From Xanthobacter sp. NM-25 (GTDB lineage Bacteria; Pseudomonadota; Alphaproteobacteria; Rhizobiales; Xanthobacteraceae): a DNA stretch of 64,000 nucleotides. The notes beneath the pieces are model-generated. The model worked only from the letters and a program-made list of their open reading frames with translations. It was not told where the DNA came from and did no database searches. The position numbers and the translations under genes were made by a program. The stretch lies in the NCBI RefSeq assembly GCF_022138605.1, contig NZ_JACBFS010000005.1, positions 424,243-488,242 of the forward strand, given 5' to 3'. Shown here in pieces: positions 33,925 to 43,174 of this stretch; within the stretch, counting starts at the first letter, position 1; each line of letters starts with the position of its first letter.

Positions 33925-34584
33925 TCAGAATTCCACGTCCAGCTCTTCCAGCTCCTCGGGCTCTCCGAGCGCGCCGGCGATCCATTCCTGCATGACGGGC
34001 AAGGCCATGATGCGGTCCCGATAGGCGGCGCATTCGGCGTCGAGCGGCACGTCATAGGTGGTGAAGCGCGAGCAGACCGGGGCATACATGGCATCGGCCA
34101 GGGTCGGGTTGGCGCCCATCAGGAACGGGCCGCCATGGGCGGTGAGGCAGCCGCGCCAGATGGCAACGATGCGGTCGATGTCGGCCTGGGCGCCGGCCCA
34201 CACCTTGAAGCCCGGATAGCGCGCCTTGATGTTCATGGGCAGCGCCGAGCGCATGTTGGCGAAGCCGGAATGCATCTCGCCGGAGATGGACAGGCAATGG
34301 GCGCGCGCCGCACGGTCCTCGGGCAGCAGCCCGGCCTGCGGAAACAACTCGTTGAGGAAGGCGGCGATGGCCAGGGTATCCCACACCGTCACGTCGTCGT
34401 GCACCAGGCGGGGCACCAGGAACGAGGGCGACAGCAGCAGCAGCTCCGCCTTGGCGTTGGGGTCGTCCACCGGGACGCGCTCTTCATCGAAAGCGAGGCC
34501 CGCCATCTTGCACAAGAGCCAGCCGCGCAGCGACCAGGAGGAGTAATTCTTGCTGGAGATGGTGAGTGTTGCCATGTCTGCCAT
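33925..34584 (-). CDS. Glutathione S-transferase family protein
   Basis: This 219-residue protein has an N-terminal thioredoxin-fold domain (LTISSKNYSSWSLRGWLLCK) with a likely Ser/Tyr active site. The cis-Pro motif is PRLVHDDVTVWDTLAIAAFL, and an all-helical C-terminal domain follows (SGEMHSGFANMRSALPMNIK). The substrate is unknown. The start MADMAT at 34584 is preferred because of GAGG just upstream; MATLT at 34575 is possible. Confidence 0.9.
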   Translation of the reverse strand: MADMATLTISSKNYSSWSLRGWLLCKMAGLAFDEERVPVDDPNAKAELLLLSPSFLVPRLVHDDVTVWDTLAIAAFLNELFPQAGLLPEDRAARAHCLSISGEMHSGFANMRSALPMNIKARYPGFKVWAGAQADIDRIVAIWRGCLTAHGGPFLMGANPTLADAMYAPVCSRFTTYDVPLDAECAAYRDRIMALPVMQEWIAGALGEPEELEELDVEF

Positions 34585-34932
34585 GCGCCTCGGCTGTTGC
34601 ATGCGCTTCGGGATGAGAGGTGGCCACCAAGGGTCTCCGACTGCCGGCGAAGACGCGCTGTGGAGGCGGCAAAACCAAACCTTCGGATCCTTACGCGGAA
34701 TGCGTGTTGCAATGCACCACGCCCCGCTTCAATATCATTGTAACAGGTATAACTGAACGGGCCACCGGAAAAGTGCAAAAGCAGCCCTGCGACAAGAACT
34801 TACGGTTTTTCGTTTCGCCGGGGCGGAGATAACGCGCGAGCGCGGAACCGAAGGACACACCAGCCAGATGGACGGATCTCTTCTTTGCGCGACGCTGCCG
34901 GGTTGGACCGCAGCCAGGGGGTGTCTGCTGCC

Positions 34933-36150
34933 ATGATGTATTCGGCCTACCAGACCCAAGCCGATCTGATGCAGCCCTTGCGTGTTGCCGCCGGGCTCGC
35001 GCGGCAGACCCTCAGCGGACCCCTGATCAACGGATACGGACACGCCGGCCTGCGCCATCTGGCGGCGGCGTTCGAGATGGTGGAGCGCGCGGGTCTGAGC
35101 CACGGCCGGCCGGACTTCGGCATTCGCAGCGTCGAGGTGGGCAACCGGGAGGTCCCGGTGGTCGAGGAAAAGACCGCGGTCTTGCCCTTCGGCACCATGC
35201 TGCACTTCAAGAAGGATGTGGACGTGCCGCAGCCGCGGGTGCTGGTGGTGGCGCCCCTCTCCGGCCACTTCGCGACGCTGCTCGTGAACACGGTCAAGAC
35301 CCTGCTGCTCGACCACGACGTCTACATCACCGATTGGCATAATGCGCGGGATGTGCCGCTGTCCGCCGGCCGCTTCGGCTTCGACGAATATGTGGACCAC
35401 ATCATCCGCTTCCTGGAGATCCTCGGGCCGGGAGCGCATCTGCTGGCGGTCTGCCAGCCCTGCGTGCAGGCGCTGGTGGCGACGGCGGTGATGTCGGAGG
35501 ACAACAATCCCGCCACCCCCCGTTCCATGACGCTGATGGCGGGCCCCATCGATTGCCGGGTCAACCCCACCGTCGTCAACAATCTCGCCACCTCAAAGTC
35601 CATCGGCTGGTTTGAGCGTAACCTGATCTCGACGGTGCCGAAGGGCTTTCCTGGTTCCGGTCGGCGGGTCTATCCCGGCTTCATGCAGTTGACGGCCTTC
35701 GTCAACATGAACATGTCGCGTCATCTGAAGTCCCACTTCGATCTCTACAACAGCCTGGCTGAAGGCGATTATGAGAAGGCGAAGGTCACCAAGGATTTCT
35801 ATGACGAGTATTTCGCCGTCCTCGATCTTGATGCGGATTTCTATCTGGAAACCATCCGCTACGTGTTCCAGGAATATCGCCTGCCCAAGGGGGAATTGAC
35901 CTATCACGGGCGGCCGCTGAATTGCGCAGCCATTCGCCGTACCGCTCTGCTGACGGTGGAAGGGGAGCGCGACGACATCTGCTCCCTGGGCCAGACCGTG
36001 GCGGCCCACGATCTGTGCACCAGCCTGAAGCCGCACAGGCGGCGTCATCACATGCAGCCGGGTGTCGGCCATTACGGGGTGTTCTCCGGCCGCAAATGGG
36101 CCGGCCAGGTCTATCCGCTGGTGCGCAACCACATCCTCGCCAGCGACTGA
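34933..36150 (+). CDS. phaZ: Intracellular polyhydroxyalkanoate (PHB) depolymerase
   Basis: The 405-residue enzyme mobilises cytoplasmic PHB granules. It matches the PhaZ1/PhaZ-intra family: LLDHDVYITDWHNARDVP, then AVCQPCVQALVATAV with the nucleophilic Cys at about residue 174. The C-terminal Asp and His lie in EGERDDICSLGQT and GVGHYGVFSG. There is no signal peptide. AGGGGG about 11 bases upstream supports the first of two adjacent ATGs at 34933, although the frame is open to 34885. adc and the patatin-like gene a few kb away fit a PHB degradation theme. Confidence 0.95.
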   Translation: MMYSAYQTQADLMQPLRVAAGLARQTLSGPLINGYGHAGLRHLAAAFEMVERAGLSHGRPDFGIRSVEVGNREVPVVEEKTAVLPFGTMLHFKKDVDVPQPRVLVVAPLSGHFATLLVNTVKTLLLDHDVYITDWHNARDVPLSAGRFGFDEYVDHIIRFLEILGPGAHLLAVCQPCVQALVATAVMSEDNNPATPRSMTLMAGPIDCRVNPTVVNNLATSKSIGWFERNLISTVPKGFPGSGRRVYPGFMQLTAFVNMNMSRHLKSHFDLYNSLAEGDYEKAKVTKDFYDEYFAVLDLDADFYLETIRYVFQEYRLPKGELTYHGRPLNCAAIRRTALLTVEGERDDICSLGQTVAAHDLCTSLKPHRRRHHMQPGVGHYGVFSGRKWAGQVYPLVRNHILASD

Positions 36151-36291
36151 GGGGCGTCGCCCGCGCTGGCCGGCGCGCGCGCCGGTGGCCGTGCGCGTGG
36201 TGGGAGGTGGCATAGGGCCTCCGGCTGTGGTTTTCTGCGCCGCCCGCACCCGCATGGGATGACCTTCGGTTCCGGGTTCCGGAGACCCGAC

Positions 36292-37545
36292 GTGTTGTCC
36301 CTGCCTGTGAGGCCTTCGCCTGAGCGCGACCGGTTGCGCGATCACCCCGATTTCATGCGCCTGTGGGTGGGGCGCGTCTGCTCCTCCCTCGCCTTCCAGA
36401 TGCTGGGCGTGGCGGTGGGCTGGCTGATCTACGACCTGACCGGCAGCGCGGTCGCGCTCGGCATGGTGGGTCTGTGCCAGTTTCTGCCCATTCTCGGCCT
36501 GTCGCTGCTGGTGGGCCACGTGGCGGACAATTTTGACCGGCGCTGGATCATCGTCATCTGCCTCGCCATCGCCGCCGTGACCCTGGGGGCGCTGGCGGCG
36601 GGGCTCGCCACCCATTGGGCCGGCATCGCCGCCATCTATGGGGCGGTCACGGTGATTGGCGCCACCCGGGCCTTCGAGCATCCCACCCTGGCGGCGCTGC
36701 TGCCGGGGCTGGTGCCCGCGCCGCTGTTGCCTCGCGCCCTCGCCGTCTCCTCGTCGGCGGTGCAGGCGGCCACCATCATCGGCCCAGCCCTGGGCGGCTT
36801 TGCCTATGTGTTCGGACCGGTGGCCGCCATCGGCGGTGCCGCCGCCGTTTATGGCATCGCGACGCTGGCCCTGCTGGGCATCCGTCACCGCCCGCCACCG
36901 GCGGCGCGCACGCCCTTGAGCGTGGCCTCGCTATTGATGGGCCTCACCTTCATCCGCCGTCATCCGGTGGTGCTGGGCTCCATTTCCCTTGATCTGTTCG
37001 CGGTGCTGCTGGGCGGGGTGACGGCGCTGCTGCCCATTTTCGCCCGGGATGTGCTGCATGTGGGCGCCGAGGGCATGGGCGCACTGCGGGCGGCCCCGGC
37101 GGTGGGAGCCACCTTGATGTCGCTGGTGCTGGCGCGTCTGCCGCCCAGCCGCGCGGTCGGGCACGTCATGTTCGGCGCGGTGGTGGTGTTCGGGCTGGCG
37201 ACGGTGGTGTTCGCATTGTCCGAGAACTTCCTGCTGTCGCTCGCGGCGCTGTTCGTCACCGGCGCCGCAGACAACGTGAGCGTGGTGATCCGTTCGTCGC
37301 TGGTGCAATTGTCCACCCCCGATGAGATGCGCGGACGGGTGTCGTCGGTGAACTCGCTGTTCGTGGGCACCTCCAACCAGCTCGGGGAGTTCGAGTCGGG
37401 TATGACCGCCGCGCTGCTGGGGCCGGTGGGGGCGGGGCTGTTGGGGGGCTTCGGCACGCTTTTCGTGGCGTTGGCCTGGATGCGCCTGTTTCCCGAGCTG
37501 CGGCGGGTGGACGAGATGCCGCGGCCGGCGACCAGCCGGCGCTGA
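36292..37545 (+). CDS. MFS transporter (EntS/DUF894-like)
   Basis: This 417-residue permease has about 11-12 membrane segments, the MFS loop motif GHVADNFDRRW after segment 2 and a C-terminal segment with PDEMRGRVSSVNSLF, as in EntS-like exporters. I chose GTG 36292 because GGAG lies 7 bases upstream. An ATG at 36259 has no such site. The substrate is not known. Homospermidine synthase follows on the same strand, but a 257-base gap separates them. Confidence 0.9.
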   Translation: MLSLPVRPSPERDRLRDHPDFMRLWVGRVCSSLAFQMLGVAVGWLIYDLTGSAVALGMVGLCQFLPILGLSLLVGHVADNFDRRWIIVICLAIAAVTLGALAAGLATHWAGIAAIYGAVTVIGATRAFEHPTLAALLPGLVPAPLLPRALAVSSSAVQAATIIGPALGGFAYVFGPVAAIGGAAAVYGIATLALLGIRHRPPPAARTPLSVASLLMGLTFIRRHPVVLGSISLDLFAVLLGGVTALLPIFARDVLHVGAEGMGALRAAPAVGATLMSLVLARLPPSRAVGHVMFGAVVVFGLATVVFALSENFLLSLAALFVTGAADNVSVVIRSSLVQLSTPDEMRGRVSSVNSLFVGTSNQLGEFESGMTAALLGPVGAGLLGGFGTLFVALAWMRLFPELRRVDEMPRPATSRR

Positions 37546-37802
37546 GAGTTGCGCCACAACCGCGGAGCTCGGCGGGAAACGCTTGCGGCGACTTGGTTTG
37601 CCGGCAATCTGCTGGTTCAGTTGTTGACGGGCCGATCGCCATTACCCATGGTGCCTCAGCTTGGCACGTCCGTGCCGGGCGATCCGCTCGCATCCCGCGC
37701 AGAACCAGCGGCGTCGCCGCATGATGGGGTGCGAAAAGCTGGCAAGACAACGAGCCGCCCCCGACCTGGAGCCGGGCGCGTCTCGCGCAGGAGTATTGCG
37801 CC

Positions 37803-39233
37803 ATGAGCGAGTGGCCAGTCCACGCCAAGATCGATGGCCCGATCGTGATGATCGGTTTCGGGTCCATCGGTCGCGGCACGCTGCCGCTGATCGAACGGCA
37901 TTTCGAGTTCGACCTGGAACGCATGGTGGTTATTGATCCCGTGGCGGACCACGCCACGCTTCTGAAGGCCCGGGGCATCCGCTTCATCCAGGCGGAGGTG
38001 ACCCCGGAGAATTACCGCGATCTGCTCACCCCGCTGCTGACCAATGGCGGCGGGCAAGGGTTCTGCGTGAACCTGTCGGTGGATGTCTCGTCGGTGGCGG
38101 TCATGGAACTGACCCGCGAGCTCGGCGCCCTCTATGTGGACACCGTGACGGAGCCCTGGAAGGGCTTTTATTTCGACGAGAACATGGATAACGCGGCCCG
38201 CACCAATTATGCGCTGCGCGAGAGCCTGCTGGAGGCGCGCCGCCGTAACCCGGGCGGCCCCACCGCGGTGTCCACCTGCGGCGCCAACCCCGGCATGGTG
38301 TCCTGGTTCGTGAAGCAGGCGCTGCTCAACATCGCCGCCGATACCGGCCTCGACCGGCCCGAGCCGGCCAACCGCGAGGAATGGGCACAGCTCGCCCGGG
38401 CCATCGGGGTGAAGGGCATTCACATCGCCGAGCGCGACACCCAGCGGGCGCGCATGCCCAAGGTCATGGGTGAGTTCTGGAATACCTGGTCGGTGGAAGG
38501 CTTCGTGTCCGAGGGACTGCAGCCGGCCGAGCTGGGCTGGGGCACCCATGAGAAGGCGCTGCCGCCGGACGCGCGGACCCACGACAAGGGATGTGGCGCG
38601 GCCATCTACCTGCTCTCGCCGGGCGCCGACACCCGCGTGCGCTCCTGGACGCCCACCCCGCAGGCCCAGTTCGGCTATCTGGTGACCCACAACGAGAGCA
38701 TCTCCATCGCCGATTACCTGACGGTGCGGGATGGCGACACGGTGGTCTACCGGCCGACCTGCCATTATGCCTACCATCCCTGCAACGATGCCGTGTTGTC
38801 GCTGCATGAGATGTTCGGCAACGGCGGCCATTTCCAGGGCGCGTGGAAGATCCTCGACGAGCATGAGATCGTCGACGGCATCGACGAACTGGGCGTGCTC
38901 GTCTATGGCCACGCCAAGAACGCCTATTGGTATGGTTCCCAGCTCTCCATCGAGGAGGCGCGGGAACTCGCCCCCTACCAGAATGCCACCGGCCTGCAGG
39001 TGAGCTCGGCGGTGCTGGCGGGCATGGTGTGGGCGCTGGAAAACCCCAATGCCGGCATCGTCGAGGCGGACGAGGTGGATTTCCGCCGGTGTCTTGAGGT
39101 GCAGCGGCCCTATCTGGGGCCGGTGGTGGGAGTCTATACCGACTGGACCCCGCTCACCGGGCGCCAGAAGCTGTTCCCCGAGGACATCGATCTGGACGAT
39201 CCCTGGCAGTTCAAGAACGTCATCGTGCGCTGA
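37803..39233 (+). CDS. hss: Homospermidine synthase
   Basis: The 476-residue NAD-dependent enzyme joins two putrescines, or putrescine and spermidine, to make homospermidine. The Rossmann motif GFGSIGRGTLPLIERHF is near residue 18. The family segments VNLSVDVSSVAVMEL, TVTEPWKGFYFD, STCGANPGMVSWFVKQAL and CHYAYHPCNDAVLSL are all present. The length matches the Blastochloris viridis enzyme (477). AGGAG 8 bases upstream sets the start. The likely putrescine source, ornithine decarboxylase, is encoded 1.1 kb away on the other strand. Confidence 0.95.
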   Translation: MSEWPVHAKIDGPIVMIGFGSIGRGTLPLIERHFEFDLERMVVIDPVADHATLLKARGIRFIQAEVTPENYRDLLTPLLTNGGGQGFCVNLSVDVSSVAVMELTRELGALYVDTVTEPWKGFYFDENMDNAARTNYALRESLLEARRRNPGGPTAVSTCGANPGMVSWFVKQALLNIAADTGLDRPEPANREEWAQLARAIGVKGIHIAERDTQRARMPKVMGEFWNTWSVEGFVSEGLQPAELGWGTHEKALPPDARTHDKGCGAAIYLLSPGADTRVRSWTPTPQAQFGYLVTHNESISIADYLTVRDGDTVVYRPTCHYAYHPCNDAVLSLHEMFGNGGHFQGAWKILDEHEIVDGIDELGVLVYGHAKNAYWYGSQLSIEEARELAPYQNATGLQVSSAVLAGMVWALENPNAGIVEADEVDFRRCLEVQRPYLGPVVGVYTDWTPLTGRQKLFPEDIDLDDPWQFKNVIVR

Positions 39234-39241
39234 ACGCGAAG

Positions 39242-39270
39242 CGCCACGGCGGCCTCATGGCGCCGTGGCG
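39242..39270 (+). terminator. Hairpin just after hss
   Basis: CGCCACGGCG (39242-39251) pairs perfectly with CGCCGTGGCG (39261-39270) around a 9-base loop, 8 bases after the hss stop. There is no T-run. Confidence 0.55.
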
Positions 39271-39332
39271 TCCCGTTCCATCCCGGCCCGGCTTCTGTCG
39301 GGCCGTTTTCATGTTCAGGCGGGCAAAAGAAG

Positions 39333-39389
39333 GCCCCCTCTCCCGGGACCTGCACGGCGGGAGCCGTCGGGCAGGTGGGGAGAGGGGGC
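39333..39389. repeat. Long compound palindrome, possible intergenic mosaic element
   Basis: An outer 12-bp stem (GCCCCCTCTCCC at 39333-39344, GGGAGAGGGGGC at 39378-39389) encloses further pairs, ACCTGC/GCAGGT (39348-39353/39371-39376) and ACGGC/GCCGT. It sits in the 300-base gap between the convergent genes hss and the GNAT gene, which holds no other feature. It could end transcription from either side or be a REP-like dispersed element. Confidence 0.6.
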
Positions 39390-39533
39390 ATGCGCCGCAG
39401 GGCGGGCCTCGCGCTGGAGCGGGCTTGCGGGAGGCGGTCCGGAAGGGCCGCGCAATCCACCACAAGGCGGCTCGGCGCGCCTCGGGCCGGTTCGCGCGAC
39501 AGAACGCCACGAACGGGCCGCGACAGGGCGGCC

Positions 39534-40118
39534 TCAGGCCGAGCGGCGCAGCTCGCCGGCCAGCATGGCGCTGGCGAGGTCGGCGAGGGAGTGGCGGGCG
39601 ACCGCGACGCCCGTGGGGGAGATGAGGCCGCGGACGCCGTCCAGCGCGCCGGCGCTGAGCTCAAGGCCGAGCAGCCGCTCGCGGGCGAACGGCCCAGGCA
39701 TCCACAGGGCGCCGGTCTTCTCCGCGGAAAAGCCGAAGCGCGCGTAATAGGCGGCGTCACCCACCAGCAGCACCGCCCGGTGGCCTTTCTCCTGCGCCGC
39801 GGCAAGAGCTACGCGCATCATCCGCCCGCCAAGGCCGTCCTTGCGGAACCAGGGGTGCACCGCCAGTGGGCCGAGCAGCAGCGCCGGGGTGCCGGGGCCG
39901 GCGGCCACGTTCCACAGGCGGACGGTGCCCACCAGGCGGCCATCGGGCCCATGGGCCGAGAAGGCGAGATCCTCCGCCGGCCGGCGGCCCTCGCGCAGGC
40001 GCTCGGACGACTTGGCCCGCCGCTCCTCGCCCATGCACAGGTCGAGCAGGGCCTCGCGCGGGGCCACATCTTCCACGGATTCCAGCACAATGTCAGTCAC
40101 CGGCACCTCCTGTGCCAT
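39534..40118 (-). CDS. GNAT-family N-acetyltransferase (YhbS-like)
   Basis: The 194-residue protein has the acetyl-CoA site LGPLAVHPWFRKDGLGGRMM (about residues 78-97) and the YYARFGFSAE motif of YhbS-type acetyltransferases. The substrate is unknown. The start MAQEVPVTD at 40118 is a choice among several, since the frame is open to 40172 and no strong ribosome site is visible. A spacer of 248 bases separates it from the upstream decarboxylase gene on the same strand. Confidence 0.88.
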   Translation of the reverse strand: MAQEVPVTDIVLESVEDVAPREALLDLCMGEERRAKSSERLREGRRPAEDLAFSAHGPDGRLVGTVRLWNVAAGPGTPALLLGPLAVHPWFRKDGLGGRMMRVALAAAQEKGHRAVLLVGDAAYYARFGFSAEKTGALWMPGPFARERLLGLELSAGALDGVRGLISPTGVAVARHSLADLASAMLAGELRRSA

Positions 40119-40366
40119 AACCGAGACGTGAAGAACGCCGCTCCGGCCGCGCGGTGGCGACCAGACCTTCAAGGTCTCTTGGCCTTAGGGCCCCTTGGGA
40201 GCGGTGCGGAAGACGAGGGGATGATCCCCTCCTCAAGACCCTCGGACGGCGGAGCGCCGGTGCCGAGGGGGCCTGATGCCGAAGCAGCGCAGGAGAGCGC
40301 GGGACGCAAGGCGCGTCCCATCGTGCCGGCGGTCCGCCGACGCCACCAACCCGTCGCCGGGCCGGA

Positions 40367-41497
40367 TCAGATCACGTAGGACCTCAGCGGCGGGAAGCCG
40401 TTGAACGCCACCGCCGAATAGGTGGTGGTGTAGGCGCCGCATGCCTCGATCAGGATCTTGTCGCCGATGGCCAGCGACAGAGGCAGCTCCACCGGGGTCT
40501 TCTCATAGAGCACGTCGGCGGAATCGCAGGTGGGGCCGGCGAGCACGCAGGGGGCGGTGTCGTCGCCGTCCCGCGGGGTGCGGAACGGATAGCGGATCGC
40601 CTCGTCCATGGTCTCGGCGAGACCGCCGAACTTGCCGATGTCCAGATAGACCCAGCGCATCTTGTCGCTGTCGGACTTCTTGGAAATCAGCACCACTTCC
40701 GTCTCGATGAGGCCGGCGTTGCCCACCATGCCGCGACCCGGCTCCATGATGGTTTCCGGGATGCGGTTGCCGAAATGCTTGCGCAGCGAGGCGAAGATGG
40801 CCTCGCCATAGGACCGGGCCGCCGGCACGTCCTGCAGGTAGCGGGTGGGGAAGCCGCCGCCGAGGTTGACCATGGCGAGGGCGATGCCACGCTCCGCGCA
40901 CTCGCGGAAGATGGTCGCGGCGGAAGAGAGGGCGTTGTCCCAGGCGTTCACATTCTTCTGCTGCGAACCCACGTGGAAGGAGACGCCATAGGCGACGAGG
41001 CCGAGCCGGTGGGCGTGCTCCAGCACGTCGACCGCCATCTCCGGCTCGCAGCCGAACTTGCGCGACAGCGGCCATTCGGCGCCGGCGCCGTCACACAGGA
41101 TGCGGCAGAACACCTTCGCGCGCGGGGCGACGCGGGCGATCTTCTCGACTTCCTCATAGGAATCGACGGCGAACAGGCGCACGCCCGACTTGAAGGCGCG
41201 CTCGATATCGCGCTCCTTCTTGATGGTGTTGCCGAACGAGATGCGCTCGGGCCCGGCGCCGGTGGCCAGCACCATGTCGATCTCGCCGGTGGAGGCGCAA
41301 TCGAAGCACGAGCCGAGCTCGGCCAGCGCCTTCAGGATGGCGGCGTCGGGATTGGCCTTCACCGCATAGAACACGCGGGTGTCGGGCAGGGCCCGGGCGA
41401 ACGCCTGGAAATTGGCGCGGACCACGTCGAGGTCCACCACCACGCAGGGGCCATCCTCTCGTCGGGTACGCAGGAACTCGCGGATGCGGTCGGTCAT
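40367..41497 (-). CDS. Ornithine decarboxylase, alanine racemase-fold (fold type III)
   Basis: This 376-residue PLP enzyme makes putrescine from ornithine; some relatives also use lysine. Lys47 in FYAVKANPD binds PLP. The Gly-rich loop is MVNLGGGFPTRY, EPGRGMVGNAG follows, and Cys324 in GPTCDSADVLYE comes from the partner subunit. The length matches short bacterial ODCs. GGAGG before ATG 41497 sets the start. A long 5' leader precedes it. With hss nearby, the pathway ornithine to putrescine to homospermidine is complete within 4 kb. Confidence 0.95.
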   Translation of the reverse strand: MTDRIREFLRTRREDGPCVVVDLDVVRANFQAFARALPDTRVFYAVKANPDAAILKALAELGSCFDCASTGEIDMVLATGAGPERISFGNTIKKERDIERAFKSGVRLFAVDSYEEVEKIARVAPRAKVFCRILCDGAGAEWPLSRKFGCEPEMAVDVLEHAHRLGLVAYGVSFHVGSQQKNVNAWDNALSSAATIFRECAERGIALAMVNLGGGFPTRYLQDVPAARSYGEAIFASLRKHFGNRIPETIMEPGRGMVGNAGLIETEVVLISKKSDSDKMRWVYLDIGKFGGLAETMDEAIRYPFRTPRDGDDTAPCVLAGPTCDSADVLYEKTPVELPLSLAIGDKILIEACGAYTTTYSAVAFNGFPPLRSYVI

Positions 41498-41890
41498 GGT
41501 GTCCTCCCCGTGACCTGAAGCCTCATGAAGCGCCACGGGCAACGCACCCGCCGCGCACCGAAAGGACGGATGGGACAGACGCCCGCCATACAGGCGGGCT
41601 CGTCATGGGCCCATCCGGGACATGCGCTTGCGGCCTTGGGCGATGTGGACTCGCCGTTCGAGCCGCGGGCCATGCCCGCTTCGCCGGTCTCTCAACCGGC
41701 CGCATCATGGCACCGAACGGCAGCCGAACCACCCGCGCGGACAACCGCCTCGCGGGTTTGGGACGACTGCGCACGTTTGGAGGGGGAATCCCGCTCCGCA
41801 CGGCCGGCAAGATGTAGCGCCTCTTCAGTAACGCCGGCCTGTGGAGGGCCGACCGAGACCAAAAAAGCCCTTACGTCGTTGCTTCAAGTC
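41498..41890 (-). promoter_or_regulatory. Long structured 5' leader of ornithine decarboxylase, candidate speF-type RNA
   Basis: Nearly 400 bases upstream of the decarboxylase lack a credible gene. They contain several GC-rich complementary segments, for example GGCC pairs within 41838-41862 and CCGGC repeats near 41800-41835. In alphaproteobacteria a cis-acting RNA family named speF (Rfam) of about this length precedes ornithine decarboxylase genes. I assign it from position and length only. I have not verified the consensus. Confidence 0.4.
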
Positions 41891-42177
41891 ACGTCCCCCG
41901 CATTGAGGAGCGGGGTGGGCCGGTTACTTCCGGCTATCGGTCGTCCTGGCAGCTTTCCGGCCTCTTGTCCGGAGATCCTACCGACCGACACGCGACCACA
42001 GGCACGTGCGAAATTGGGCGAGCGCGGATGTAGGGCATTCCGCCTGCCGATGCAAGTGGCGTTTTGATGAAAATCAAGACGTGCGGGGAGAGGCGGAAGC
42101 ATGCGCAACTTTAGATTGTTTAAATTATAAATACACGCAAATATGGCATCGGTCCTCCTCCAATCCCGGAGCGCATC
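41891..42177. other. AT-rich promoter region of the GH19 gene
   Basis: The stretch 42055-42150 is much richer in A and T than its surroundings (ttagattgtttaaattata around 42111-42129). It may hold the promoter of the downstream endolysin-like gene. No regulatory motif could be named. Confidence 0.4.
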
Positions 42178-43056
42178 ATGATCACCGAAGCATTGATTCT
42201 GCAGGTGTCGCGCGGGGCGCGACCGGGCTATGTGGCGGCCTTCCGCGAGGGCGCCGAGACGCTGGCGCGCCATGGCCTCGCCACGCCGCTGCGCGCCGCG
42301 CATTTCCTGGCGCAGGTCTGCCACGAGACCGACGGGCTGACGATCGAGTTCGAGCGCATGAACTACCGCGCGCCGCGAATCCTGACGATCTTCGGCCAAG
42401 GGCGACACTCGGCAGCGGTTCGCCCGGCTGAGGCGGAGATGCTGGCGGGCCGCGAGGAGGCCTTGTCTGAGCGCGTTTATGGGCTCGGCAATCCGCGTAA
42501 GGCGCACGAATTGGGGAATACCGAGCCCGGCGATGGCTATCGCTATCGCGGCGGAGGCTTGCTGCAGACCACGGGGCGCGGCAGCTACCGGCGATATGGC
42601 AAGAAGATCAAAGTGGACCTCGAGGGCGACCCGCGCCGCATCCTTGCACCGCAGGTGGCCCTGTTGCCTGCTTTGCTGGAGTGGGATGAAGGGCAGCTGA
42701 ACGCCGCGGCGGACCGGGACGACATTCATGAGATCACGCGCATGGTCAACGGCGGCTTCAACGGGCTGAAGTCGCGCCGCGCCTGGTTCACGCGCATCTA
42801 TCCCTTGCTGACCGGTGATCCGGATGCCGCGGGTTGGCAGGATGCCACACCGTCCGACGACGTCCGAGAACTGCAGATCGCCCTCAACCAGCTGGGCGCG
42901 GATCCACGGCTGGAGGAGGATGGTCGCTATGGACCGGGCACCGAAGCGGCCGTCAAGGCGTTCCAGCGCAGCCAAAATCTGAAGGTCGACGGGGTCGCCG
43001 GCCCGGCCACGCGGGCGGTGATCGCGCTGCGGCTGGCCGCGGTACGCGGGCGCTGA
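42178..43056 (+). CDS. GH19 chitinase/endolysin-like protein with peptidoglycan-binding domain
   Basis: This 292-residue protein has an N-terminal lysozyme-like GH19 domain (about residues 1-200). The catalytic Glu is in FLAQVCHETDGLTIEFERMN, and the family signature is GDGYRYRGGGLLQTTGRGSY. A C-terminal PG_binding_1 repeat follows (LQIALNQLGADPRLEEDGRY and TEAAVKAFQRSQNLKVDGVA). No signal peptide is seen, which fits phage endolysins exported by a holin. CGGAG before the ATG is a good ribosome site. No other phage genes are adjacent. Confidence 0.9.
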   Translation: MITEALILQVSRGARPGYVAAFREGAETLARHGLATPLRAAHFLAQVCHETDGLTIEFERMNYRAPRILTIFGQGRHSAAVRPAEAEMLAGREEALSERVYGLGNPRKAHELGNTEPGDGYRYRGGGLLQTTGRGSYRRYGKKIKVDLEGDPRRILAPQVALLPALLEWDEGQLNAAADRDDIHEITRMVNGGFNGLKSRRAWFTRIYPLLTGDPDAAGWQDATPSDDVRELQIALNQLGADPRLEEDGRYGPGTEAAVKAFQRSQNLKVDGVAGPATRAVIALRLAAVRGR

Positions 43057-43134
43057 AGGCCCCGCCATCGCCCTGCGCGCCGGGGCTTTCCCCGCGGCGC
43101 CCGCGTTCGATCGCCGCGCACCCCCTGCAGGGCC

Positions 43135-43174
43135 TTGATCGGCGTCAATTCAAGGCGCAAGGTGAAACTATAAA
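43135..43174 (+). promoter_or_regulatory. FNR/FixK-type box and -10 element upstream of hemA
   Basis: TTGAT-CGGC-GTCAA (43135-43148) matches the TTGAT-N4-ATCAA consensus at 9 of 10 positions. A TATAAA at 43169-43174 would place the box centre near -41.5 relative to a start at about 43183, the geometry of class II activated promoters. hemA is under FnrL/FixK control in several alphaproteobacteria. Confidence 0.65.
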
